Assembly (NCBI RefSeq): GCF_029674545.1
Contig: NZ_CP121354.1
Location: forward strand, 6,519,001-6,583,000
Source of the DNA: Mesorhizobium sp. WSM4904
GTDB lineage: Bacteria > Pseudomonadota > Alphaproteobacteria > Rhizobiales > Rhizobiaceae
Direction: 5' to 3'
DNA: 64,000 bases
The notes under the pieces are model-generated. The model worked only from the letters and a program-made list of their open reading frames with translations. It was not told where the DNA came from and ran no database searches. A program made the translations under genes and the position numbers. The stretch's first letter is position 1. Each line of letters starts with the position of its first letter. Shown piece after piece: positions 45,601 through 52,780 of the stretch.

Positions 45601-46116
45601 GCCAGGGTGCTGAGGCTCGAAATCCGTATCTTCTCCAATCCGGGCAAGGGCACGCGCTTCTCCGTCATCCTGCCGGTGGCAGCGGTCGTGACGCCGCCGC
45701 GCGAGATATCCAAGACGCCCGCGCGCGCGGCATCCTCGCTTGCCGGGCTCAACGTGCTGTGCATCGACAATGACGCGCGCATCCTCGATGGCATGCGGCT
45801 GCTGCTCGAAGGCTGGGGCTGCAGCGTCGATACGGCTTCGGGATCGGGAGACCTCGTACGGCCGGGCGCGCGAAGGCCCGATATCGTGCTTGCCGACTAC
45901 CATCTCGACGGCAGCACCGGACTCGACGCCATCCACAGGCTGCGCGCCGCTTACGGCCAGGACCTGCCTTGCGTATTGGTCACCGCCGACCGTTCCAGCG
46001 AGGTGCGCACCGCCGCAGGCAAGCTCGACATTGCAGTGGTCAACAAGCCGCTGAAGCCGGCCGTGCTGCGCTCGATGATGGCGCGTGTCAGGGCGCTGGC
46101 GCCAGCGGCGGAGTGA
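42631..46116 (+). CDS. Hybrid sensor histidine kinase with SSS-transporter N-terminus (CrbS/MxtR-like)
   Basis: Protein of 1161 residues. About 1-530 is a sodium:solute-symporter (SSS)-like membrane domain with roughly twelve or thirteen helices. A PAS domain spans about 640-750 (DRDFRLICWNRQYRALFDLP). The kinase core has phospho-acceptor His809 (AAAGHDILQPLN) and an HATPase domain with NLVSNAIKYT and GLGLGLSIVD. A C-terminal receiver has Asp1089. This layout is that of CrbS, MxtR and related kinases that work with LuxR-type regulators to control acetate or ethanol use. The ATG at 42631 has a GGGAGGA site upstream. The likely partner is the regulator at 48966-49646. Confidence 0.88.
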   Translation: MQGWFVVIIAIAYVTLLFAIASVGDRRSVAAGLGRARPFIYALSLAIYCTSWTFFGSVGLSSERGLEFLGIYTGPVLVFVFGFPLLNRIVRLAKSEKITSIADFLGARYGKSFAVAAIATLIATIGAVPYIALQLKAISGSVSLMIEHYTGSPPSFDPFVSDISLVVAMLLALFAVLFGTRHADATEHQDGLVLAVAVETVVKLAAFLAIGLMVTFLIFGGPGDMLATLATNAAVRQAMGYNTSLATWLVLTTLSGFAILMLPRQFYVTIVENRSEAELRTATWVFPLYLVAINLFVLPIAFAGLSLVGTRTSSDLYVLSLPLFSGHDVLAMAAFIGGLSAATAMVIVESVALSIMISNDLVIPLFVRRLLKTASSQNEDWSTLILNVRRASIFIMLFIAFLYYRESTNSARLSSIGLMSFAAIAQFAPALIGGLIWRRANGRGAALGMVAGILAWSYTLLLPSLVGPGSEIVVHGLFGFEALRPQALFGTVGEPLNHGVLWSLSINTLFFVLGSLSRASVPLERIQAAIFVPREAGPMPSLRRFRTAVTVNDLKDTISRYLGVERTERSFQSFEKNANVSLHGKEQASMDVIRFSEQLLASAVGSSSARLILSLLFRRNDRDSKDAFRLLDDATEALQHNRDLLQIALDQMEQGITVFDRDFRLICWNRQYRALFDLPDEMGQVGVSLDQILRHLAERGDIPADLRVTMLNRLTSFVSPWQMELRTSGRILELRSNPMPDGGIVATYADISGRVEQDLALKRANESLEQRVRSRTAELTRVNEELAQAQMLAEEANLSKTRFLAAAGHDILQPLNAARLYCSSLIEKAGKGPAGKAAINIESSLESVETILGAVLDISRLDAGALKPEDTAFSLGGLLGQIGNDFRPLAAEKKLGLKIMPSSLGVMTDRNLLRRLIQNLVSNAIKYTRDGRILVGVRRRGELAEIQVIDTGIGIAGDKLNTVFHEFTRLDEGAREAEGLGLGLSIVDRIARVLRLEIRIFSNPGKGTRFSVILPVAAVVTPPREISKTPARAASSLAGLNVLCIDNDARILDGMRLLLEGWGCSVDTASGSGDLVRPGARRPDIVLADYHLDGSTGLDAIHRLRAAYGQDLPCVLVTADRSSEVRTAAGKLDIAVVNKPLKPAVLRSMMARVRALAPAAE

Positions 46117-46136
46117 CGTCGCTGGTGGGACTTATC

Positions 46137-46772
46137 TCAGTCTTGATGTCCGAGGCTTTTGAGATAGGCGCAGAACATGTCGGCGAGTGCGTCCGAATAC
46201 GCTTCGATCTCAGCTGACGTTCGCCGGCTTGCCGAGAAATCCGGTCCTACTGCCGCCAGTGTCGTGATGATGAGCTCGCCAGCCCTGGTGCGAACAGCGT
46301 CCGAGGCGGCGGGCAATGCCGCGCGCATGAAGTCCTCGACCGTGCGATCCGCCGAAGCTTTTGCCTCCTGCACTTCCGGCGCGTCCCGATAGAGCGGCGC
46401 GGCGTCGTTCAGCGCCACGCGCAGCGGAGCCTCCTCGCATTCCGAGCGGATGAAGGCGTGCACCAGAACGCGTATCCGTTCGAGCGGCGGCTTTTCGACA
46501 TCCTCGAGAATGCCGCACAGAAGGTCGGTCGTCTGCCGCCATTCGTCGCTCTGCAGGCGGAACAGCAGCGCGGCCTTGTTGGGGAAGTACTGGTAGAGCG
46601 AGCCGACGCTGACGCCGGCTTTCTCGGCGACGCGCGTGGTGGTGAAACGCTGCGCGCCCTCGCTCGCCAAAACCTGAGCGGCTGCCTGCAAAATCGCCGC
46701 GACGAGCTCCGTCGCCCGGGCCTGTTTGGGCTGTTTTCGAGTGGAAATTGAAGGATTTGGGCGTTGGACCAC
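46137..46772 (-). CDS. TetR-family transcriptional regulator
   Basis: Regulator of about 211 residues from GTG 46772. The frame is open beyond this, but longer versions would overlap the divergent methyltransferase gene. The helix-turn-helix is RVAEKAGVSVGSLYQYFPNK, followed by a helical ligand domain. No ribosome binding site is clear, so the start is uncertain. It is divergent from an O-methyltransferase gene, so it probably represses that gene, and possibly the MFS gene beyond, and itself. Candidate operator: TGGAAA (46795-46800) and TTTCCA (46820-46825) in the intergenic region. Confidence 0.82.
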   Translation of the reverse strand: MVQRPNPSISTRKQPKQARATELVAAILQAAAQVLASEGAQRFTTTRVAEKAGVSVGSLYQYFPNKAALLFRLQSDEWRQTTDLLCGILEDVEKPPLERIRVLVHAFIRSECEEAPLRVALNDAAPLYRDAPEVQEAKASADRTVEDFMRAALPAASDAVRTRAGELIITTLAAVGPDFSASRRTSAEIEAYSDALADMFCAYLKSLGHQD

Positions 46773-46860
46773 GGCAGCGCTCGGGAATGCGAATTGGAAA
46801 CCTGAAGGATTATTCGTATTTTCCAGGCAACACAAGAACGCATTCGACTGGAGCCCGACC

Positions 46861-47517
46861 ATGACCACCCTGACCGCAACCCCGCTCGCGCCGTTGCTCG
46901 CCCGCCTGTTCAAGGAAGCCGCCTCGGCGACCAGCCCCGCCATGGCCCGGTACTCGCAGGAGGAACGGGCGCGCCTGCTCGGCAGCAAGACCGAATATCT
47001 CGATTTCTACGGCAGCCTGAAGGACCTTTGGCTCGCGGTTTCGCCGGAGACCGGCACGCTGCTCTACATGCTGGCGCGCAGCACCGGCGCGCGCATCATC
47101 GTCGAGTTCGGCACCTCGTTCGGCATCTCGACGCTCTACCTTGCCGCGGCGCTGCGCGACAATGGCGGCGGCCGCCTGATCACGACGGAGTTCGAGCCGT
47201 CCAAGGTGACGCGCGCCAAGGCCAATCTGGCGGAAGGCGGCCTTCTCGACCTGGTCGAGATCCGCGAAGGCGACGCGCTGGAGACGCTGAGCAGGGACTT
47301 GCCGGACCGAATAGACCTTCTGCTGCTCGACGGCGCCAAGGCGCTCTATCCGGAGATCCTCAGCCTTGTCGAGAGCCGGCTCAGGCCCGGCGCGCTGGTC
47401 ATCGCCGACAATGCCGACTTCTTGCCCGAATATCTGCAGCGGGTGCGCTCGCCGGCAGGCGGGTACATGTCGACCCCGTTCGGTGACGACGTCGAACTGT
47501 CGATGCGGCTCGGCTGA
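46861..47517 (+). CDS. Class I SAM-dependent methyltransferase (O-methyltransferase type)
   Basis: Soluble enzyme of 218 residues. The SAM-binding motif I is IIVEFGTSFGISTLYLA (79-95), followed by an acidic LITTEFEPSK loop and LLLLDGAKALYPEIL. These are arranged as in small cation-dependent catechol/caffeoyl-CoA-type O-methyltransferases. The substrate is unknown. It is divergent from a TetR gene and 130 bp upstream of an MFS exporter gene, suggesting a modify-and-export or detoxification unit. Confidence 0.83.
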   Translation: MTTLTATPLAPLLARLFKEAASATSPAMARYSQEERARLLGSKTEYLDFYGSLKDLWLAVSPETGTLLYMLARSTGARIIVEFGTSFGISTLYLAAALRDNGGGRLITTEFEPSKVTRAKANLAEGGLLDLVEIREGDALETLSRDLPDRIDLLLLDGAKALYPEILSLVESRLRPGALVIADNADFLPEYLQRVRSPAGGYMSTPFGDDVELSMRLG

Positions 47518-47647
47518 ACCAGCTCCGCCACAAGCAGACCAACCAACTCACGCTGCTCGTTGAGTGGCCGTAGGCGTTCACGTCAGCCAACGCGCCATCC
47601 CGGCCTTCGGGCCCCGTGCCCCGGGTCCTTGACGCATAGGTGACATC

Positions 47648-48949
47648 ATGACCACATTTTCGTCCTCCTGGCGCGGGCTGCCGCGCCCGGCGCTGCTCGG
47701 CTTGTTCCTGTTCTTCTGCGCCGGCTTCGCCGACGGCGCGCTGGTGCCCTTCTTTCCGCTTTGGGCCAGCAGCGAAGCTGACATCCCTCTCGGCGCGATC
47801 GGCCTGCTGTTCGGCTGCTATGCCGGCGGAGAGCTCATCGCAGCGCCGCTGATTGGTGGCGTTGCCGATCGGATTGGCCGGCGGCCGGTTCTGATCCTCT
47901 CGTCGTTCGGCGTGGGGTGCGGCTTCGTCGCCCTGTTCCTCGTCCACGGCGCTGCGGCCACCGCGGTCGTGCTCATTTTGACCGGCATGTGCGAGTCGGT
48001 GCTGCATCCGACCATCCTCGCCGCGATCGCCGATGTCACCGAGCCGTCGGCGCATCCGCGCTGGTTCGGCATGGCGCGTGTCAGCTCGAGCGCAGGGCAG
48101 ATCCTCGGACCGGCCTGCGGCGCCCTGCTGGCGCTCATGTCGCTCAGCACCGTGTTCCTCGCGGCCGGCGGCATGCTCGTTCTGGGCGGGGTCGTGATGC
48201 TGGCGGCGCTTGGCGAGACGGTCGGCAGCGGATCTTGCACAGCCGGCGATCAGGACGACGAAGAGGAAGGCCTGTCGGCGCTGCTGCCGGCCTTCCGCGA
48301 CGGCCGCCTGGCAAAGCTGCTCCTCTGGGTCGTGCTGTTCGAGATCTCCGGCAACTGGATCGAGGCCGTCATCCCACTCTATGCGCAGGACGCCGGCACG
48401 CTTTCCCCATCCGGCGTCGGTGCGCTGTTTGCCTATGCGGCCGCGCTGACGGTCGGCTTGCAGATGCTGGTGAGCCGCTTTGCCGAGGCGCGATCCGCGC
48501 TCTGGCTGACCATCGGCGCGGGGCTCTCGACGATCGCCGCCTTTATCCTGCTCATTGCCTCGCCGGCGATGCTCTCGCTGCTTGCCGCGGTGAGCCTCTG
48601 CTCGGTGGCGCAGATGCTGGTCGGGCCGCTCGTCCCGACTGCAGTCAACGCGCTTGCACCGGCGTCAAGGCGAGCCTCCTATATGGCGGCATCGTCTGTG
48701 GCGGTCGACCTCAAGGACTCGCTCGGGCCCTCGATCGGCACCGCGCTCTATGCACTCGCGCCACGCCTGCCATGGGCAACCGGCATTCCGTTGGTGGCGA
48801 TTGCGTCGCTCGGCCTCGGCGTGGCGATCGGACGGGCGCGGCATGTCCGTGGCGGGGCGACGTCGGGGGCAGGTTTCGACGCAGAGACCGCCAGGCCGGA
48901 GAATGGCGCGGCCTGGTCAACAGACCCGGCGATGGAGGAATATACTTGA
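47648..48949 (+). CDS. MFS transporter
   Basis: Membrane protein of 433 residues with about twelve hydrophobic segments in two halves separated by an acidic loop (AGDQDDEEEG). The first-half loop motif GGVADRIGRRPVL is the standard MFS motif A. The ATG has an AGGTGAC ribosome site. The substrate is unknown; its position next to a TetR/methyltransferase pair suggests export. The C-terminal 40 residues are hydrophilic and poorly conserved in character. Confidence 0.83.
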   Translation: MTTFSSSWRGLPRPALLGLFLFFCAGFADGALVPFFPLWASSEADIPLGAIGLLFGCYAGGELIAAPLIGGVADRIGRRPVLILSSFGVGCGFVALFLVHGAAATAVVLILTGMCESVLHPTILAAIADVTEPSAHPRWFGMARVSSSAGQILGPACGALLALMSLSTVFLAAGGMLVLGGVVMLAALGETVGSGSCTAGDQDDEEEGLSALLPAFRDGRLAKLLLWVVLFEISGNWIEAVIPLYAQDAGTLSPSGVGALFAYAAALTVGLQMLVSRFAEARSALWLTIGAGLSTIAAFILLIASPAMLSLLAAVSLCSVAQMLVGPLVPTAVNALAPASRRASYMAASSVAVDLKDSLGPSIGTALYALAPRLPWATGIPLVAIASLGLGVAIGRARHVRGGATSGAGFDAETARPENGAAWSTDPAMEEYT

Positions 48950-48965
48950 AGCAAGAGGGGAGGCT

Positions 48966-49646
48966 TTAGCCCACCGGCTGCAGCGGGTCGCCGCCGATCT
49001 TGGAAAGCTGGATGACCGCCTGGGTGCGGCTGTCGACGCCGAGCTTTTGCAATATGGCGGAGACATGCGCCTTGATGGTGGCTTCGGAGACGCCGAGCTC
49101 ATAGGCGATCTGCTTGTTCAGCAAGCCTTCCGCCAGCATGCCGAGCACGCGCGTCTGCTGCGGCGTCAGCGCCTGCAGGCGCTTGATCAGATCGGAGATC
49201 TCGGGATCGCGCTCGATGCCGAGCTCGACGCCGGCGGGCGCGGCGATGTCGCCGGCAAGCACGGCCTGCACGGCGGCGCGGATTTCCTCCATGCTCGCCG
49301 ACTTGGAGATGAAGCCGGATGCGCCGAGATCGAGCGCGCGGCGGATGGTGACGGGATCGTCATGGGCCGACACCACCACCAGCGGCACCGAGGAATGGAT
49401 GCCGCGCAACGAGATGAGGCCGGACAGGCCGCTGGCGCCAGGCATCGAAAGGTCGAGCAGCACCATGTCGATGTCTTCATTGGCAAGGACCAGCGCCTTG
49501 GCGCTTTCGAAATCGCCGGCCTCGTGGATGGCGGCGACATCGCCGACGCCGGAAAGCGCCTCCTTCAGCGCACCGCGAAACAACGGATGGTCGTCGGCAA
49601 TGACGAAGGTGTGGCCCGGCGGCAAATATTCCTCCCCGGATCCCAT
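48966..49646 (-). CDS. LuxR-type response regulator (CrbR/ErbR-like)
   Basis: NarL/FixJ-family regulator of 226 residues. The receiver domain has acidic residues Asp18 and Asp19 and phospho-acceptor Asp65 (MVLLDLSMPG). The C-terminal LuxR helix-turn-helix is LTPQQTRVLGMLAEGLLNKQ and the following GVSEATIKAHV. No kinase gene is adjacent; the nearest orphan is the SSS-type hybrid kinase ending at 46116. Regulators of this subfamily are cognate to such kinases, so pairing is likely. The target would typically be acetyl-CoA synthetase or alcohol oxidation genes, none of which is in this window. Confidence 0.85.
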   Translation of the reverse strand: MGSGEEYLPPGHTFVIADDHPLFRGALKEALSGVGDVAAIHEAGDFESAKALVLANEDIDMVLLDLSMPGASGLSGLISLRGIHSSVPLVVVSAHDDPVTIRRALDLGASGFISKSASMEEIRAAVQAVLAGDIAAPAGVELGIERDPEISDLIKRLQALTPQQTRVLGMLAEGLLNKQIAYELGVSEATIKAHVSAILQKLGVDSRTQAVIQLSKIGGDPLQPVG

Positions 49647-49744
49647 CGTTGGTTATGTGCTTCTTGCGGGATCGCAATAATTATGCGGCGGCGCGGCGCG
49701 TTTTCAAGCAGCAAAGGCCGCGCGCAGGCTTTTCCCCAGCCAGA

Positions 49745-50182
49745 TCAGGTCTTTTGCGGAGCCGGCTTCGCGCCACCGTCGCCGTTTTCCTTGTCCATGT
49801 CCTTGACGATGTCCATGAAGCTGCGGAAGAAGCGCTCCATGTAGCTCATCGTCTTGTTGAAGTCCTCTTCGCTGGGCAGGTTGGATTCGAGCCGGGCGGA
49901 GGGCGTATTCTCGAGCTTGGCGACGCGCTCGTCCAGCGCCTTGACCGAACTCTGCAGCCGGTCGATCTCCTCCTGGAAGGCGGCGCGCTCGTCGGCCGCC
50001 ATCTTGCAGACGAGCTGGCCGGAGCGCTCCTCGCAGATCGACATCGCGCCGGTCTGGGTGTCCATGCGGACATAGCCGTTGGCCGACTTTTCGAGCCGAT
50101 AGCGGTCGGTCTCCTCGGAATAGGCCGACGCGGCAACCAGCGAGCAAAGCGCCGCCGGGATCAGGATGTGCTGCAGACGCAT
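49745..50182 (-). CDS. Hypothetical secreted protein with coiled coil
   Basis: Protein of 145 residues. A signal peptide (MRLQHILIPAALCSLVAASAYS) precedes a short domain with two cysteines (MSICEERSGQLVCKM), probably a disulphide. A coiled-coil stretch (about 68-92, FQEEIDRLQSSVKALDERVAKL) and a Lys/Asp-rich tail follow. The ATG at 50182 was chosen because it begins the signal peptide. Function is unknown; proteins of this pattern are common in Rhizobiales. It is convergent with nothing and stands alone. Confidence 0.72.
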   Translation of the reverse strand: MRLQHILIPAALCSLVAASAYSEETDRYRLEKSANGYVRMDTQTGAMSICEERSGQLVCKMAADERAAFQEEIDRLQSSVKALDERVAKLENTPSARLESNLPSEEDFNKTMSYMERFFRSFMDIVKDMDKENGDGGAKPAPQKT

Positions 50183-50308
50183 GTTGTTCGTCCTCTTGTT
50201 CGTCCTCCATGAGCCGTTGAGCAAAGAATATCACAGGTTTGCGCCTGAAATGGGGAAGAGTGCGCAAGTACCCTTTCCCCCATGGTTGGTTCGGACTATA
50301 GCGCGACA

Positions 50309-50659
50309 ATGTCTCAGATTATCTACAAGATCGCGCCCGAGGCGCTATGGCGCGAAGCGGAGCGCAACGGACGCTTTGCCGGAGCGCCGATCGATATCGC
50401 CGACGGCTTCATCCACTTCTCGACGGCGGCGCAGGTCAGCGAGACGGCAGCCAAGCATTTCGCCGGCCAGACGGACCTGCTTCTGATCGCAGTCGACGGT
50501 GCGCGGCTGGGCGAGGCGCTGAAATACGAAGTCTCGCGCGGCGGCGCCTTGTTCCCGCATCTCTACGCTCCACTCGACCTCGACGCCGTTCTTTGGGTCA
50601 AGCCGCTGCCGCTCGGCGCGGACGGCTCGCATCGGTTTCCGACGCTGGAGGACGAATGA
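50309..50659 (+). CDS. DUF952 domain-containing protein
   Basis: Protein of 116 residues that fits the DUF952 family (IYKIAPEALWREAERNG, DIADGFIHFSTAAQV, LKYEVSRGGALFPHLYAPL). The conserved His and Arg suggest an enzyme-like pocket, but no reaction is known. The ATG at 50309 is preferred over one at 50282. It overlaps pyrD by 4 bp, a common arrangement in alphaproteobacteria that implies co-expression without proving a shared pathway. Confidence 0.85.
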   Translation: MSQIIYKIAPEALWREAERNGRFAGAPIDIADGFIHFSTAAQVSETAAKHFAGQTDLLLIAVDGARLGEALKYEVSRGGALFPHLYAPLDLDAVLWVKPLPLGADGSHRFPTLEDE

Positions 50660-51729
50660 GCGTGCTCGACCGGATCGGCCAAAGACTGCTTTTCTCTTTC
50701 GATCCGGAAACCGCGCACGGCATGTCGATCGCGGCGCTGAGATGCGGCCTGCCGGTTGCCTCGCCTCCCAGCCAAGACGCACGACTCAAGGCCAGGCTTT
50801 GCGGGCTCGATTTCCCGAACCCGCTCGGCATGGCGGCCGGCTATGACAAGAATGCCGAGGTGCCGGACGCGCTGCTCAAGCTCGGCTTCGGCTTCGCCGA
50901 GGTCGGCACGATCACGCCGCTGCCGCAGCCGGGAAACCCGAAGCCGCGCATCTTCCGGCTGACGGCCGACGAGGCGGTGATCAACCGGCTGGGCTTCAAC
51001 AATGAGGGCCAGGCTGTCGCCGAAAAGCGGCTCGCGGCGCGCAAGGGCCGCGGCGGCATCGTCGGCGTCAACATCGGCGCCAACAAGGACAGCGCCGACC
51101 GCATCGGCGACTATGAGCGCGGCGTGACCCGCTTCGCGCCCTACGCCTCCTATCTCACCGTCAACATCTCCTCGCCCAACACGCCCGGCCTGCGCAACAT
51201 GCAGGCGCGCGAGCAGCTCGGCGAGCTGCTGTCGCGCGTGACTGCGGCGCGCGCGACAGCGTCGGCGCAGCCGCCGATCTTCCTCAAGATCGCGCCGGAC
51301 CTCGTCGAAGCGGAATTGGAAGACATCGCCGCCGAGGTCGTCGAGAAAACTATCGACGGGGTCATCGTTTCCAATACGACGCTCTCGCGGACGGGGTTGC
51401 GGAGCGCAAGCCTCGCGAGCGAAGCCGGCGGGCTGTCGGGCAAGCCGCTTTTCGAGCGCTCGACCGCGGTGCTCGCCCGGATGCGCGAGCTGCTCGGTCC
51501 GCAGATGGCCATCATCGGCGTCGGCGGCGTCGACTCGGCGGAAACCGCGCTTGAGAAGATCCGCGCCGGCGCCGACCTGGTCCAACTCTACACCGGCATG
51601 ATCTATGCCGGCCCGGCGCTGCCAGGCCGCATCGTCGCCGGCATGGCGCGCTTCGCGGATCGCGAGCGGCTCAAATCGATCCGAGAGCTGCGCGATACAG
51701 GCTGCGCAAACTGGTCCAGACGACTCTGA
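50656..51729 (+). CDS. pyrD: Dihydroorotate dehydrogenase (quinone), class 2
   Basis: FMN enzyme of 357 residues that oxidises dihydroorotate to orotate in pyrimidine synthesis, passing electrons to membrane quinones. The N-terminal helix region (LDRIGQRLLFSFDPETAHGM) is the membrane-associating part that marks class 2. Conserved NRLGFNNEG (110-118) and the catalytic serine Ser173 in VNISSPNTPGLRNM are present. Translationally coupled to the DUF952 gene. Confidence 0.94.
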   Translation: MSVLDRIGQRLLFSFDPETAHGMSIAALRCGLPVASPPSQDARLKARLCGLDFPNPLGMAAGYDKNAEVPDALLKLGFGFAEVGTITPLPQPGNPKPRIFRLTADEAVINRLGFNNEGQAVAEKRLAARKGRGGIVGVNIGANKDSADRIGDYERGVTRFAPYASYLTVNISSPNTPGLRNMQAREQLGELLSRVTAARATASAQPPIFLKIAPDLVEAELEDIAAEVVEKTIDGVIVSNTTLSRTGLRSASLASEAGGLSGKPLFERSTAVLARMRELLGPQMAIIGVGGVDSAETALEKIRAGADLVQLYTGMIYAGPALPGRIVAGMARFADRERLKSIRELRDTGCANWSRRL

Positions 51730-51757
51730 CGAATTCCCACGAACCAGGAGACAGGTG

Positions 51758-52720
51758 ATGGCCGAGGTTCTGAACTCCGTCGTAGACTCGATCGGTCGAA
51801 CCCCATTGGTCCGGCTCGACAGGCTGACGGCGCAGGCGGGCGTCAAGGGCGGAATCCTCGCCAAGCTGGAATACCTCAACCCGGGCTTTTCAAAAAAGGA
51901 TCGCGCGGCGCTTGGAATAATCGAGGAAGCCGAAAGATCCGGTGCCATCAAACCGGGACAAACGGTGGTCGAGCTGACCTCCGGAAACATGGGCACTGGC
52001 CTCGCGATCATCTGTGCGGTCAGGGGCTACCCTTTCGTCGCAGTGATGTCGAAGGGCAACTCCGAAGAGCGCGCGCGGATGATGACGGCGCTTGGCGCGG
52101 AAGTGATTCTGGTGGACCAACTGCCAGGGTCGATGCCGGGGCAGGTATCAGGTGGCGATCTGGCGCTTGTCGAGCAGACCGCCAGGGCGGTGACGGCTGA
52201 ACGGGGCGCGTATCGCGCCGATCAGTTCCATCGCGACGGGAACTGGCTTGCGCACTATCACGGGACCGGGCCGGAAATCTGGGACGCCAGTGATGGCGCC
52301 GTCGATGCATTCGTCGACTTCGTCGGCTCGGGCGGAACATATGCGGGGGTAGCGAGGGCACTCAAGGAACGCAATCCCCTGATCAAGTGCTTCATCGTCG
52401 AGCCTGAGGGCGCCGCAGCCGCCGCGGGAGAGACGGTCACCCAACCTGAACACCCCATTCAAGGCGGCGGCTATGCGATGCCGGACCTGGCATTCCTGAA
52501 GAATGTGCCTGTCGATGGCTATCTTCAGGTTTCCGGTGACGAGGCACGTCAGGCCACGCGCTTGCTCGCGCGCAGCGAAGGCATCTTCGGCGGTTTCTCT
52601 TCCGGAGCGAATGTGGCCGCTGCGCTGCGTCTTCTAAACGGCGATCAATCAGGCAAGACGATAGCCATCGTCGTTTGCGACTCCGGGCTGAAATACCTAT
52701 CGACCGACCTCTGGAGCTAA
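51758..52720 (+). CDS. Cysteine synthase family protein (beta-family PLP enzyme)
   Basis: Fold type II PLP enzyme of 320 residues. The PLP lysine is predicted as Lys47 in NPGFSKKDRAA, which differs from the canonical NPGGSVKDR of CysK. The substrate loop reads TSGNMGTG rather than TSGNTG, and GSGGTY plus FSSGANVAAAL complete the cofactor site. It could be an O-acetylserine sulfhydrylase, a cystathionine beta-synthase-like enzyme or a specialised relative. It lies 28 bp after pyrD with an AGGAGACAGGTG-type ribosome site. Codon use includes more ATA, AGA and CTA than the neighbours, a weak hint of separate origin. Confidence 0.82.
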   Translation: MAEVLNSVVDSIGRTPLVRLDRLTAQAGVKGGILAKLEYLNPGFSKKDRAALGIIEEAERSGAIKPGQTVVELTSGNMGTGLAIICAVRGYPFVAVMSKGNSEERARMMTALGAEVILVDQLPGSMPGQVSGGDLALVEQTARAVTAERGAYRADQFHRDGNWLAHYHGTGPEIWDASDGAVDAFVDFVGSGGTYAGVARALKERNPLIKCFIVEPEGAAAAAGETVTQPEHPIQGGGYAMPDLAFLKNVPVDGYLQVSGDEARQATRLLARSEGIFGGFSSGANVAAALRLLNGDQSGKTIAIVVCDSGLKYLSTDLWS

Positions 52721-52780
52721 AAAGCAACACTGCCCCCCGCTGCCCTCGGCGACATAGGCGATGCCAAGACATGGCCGACG

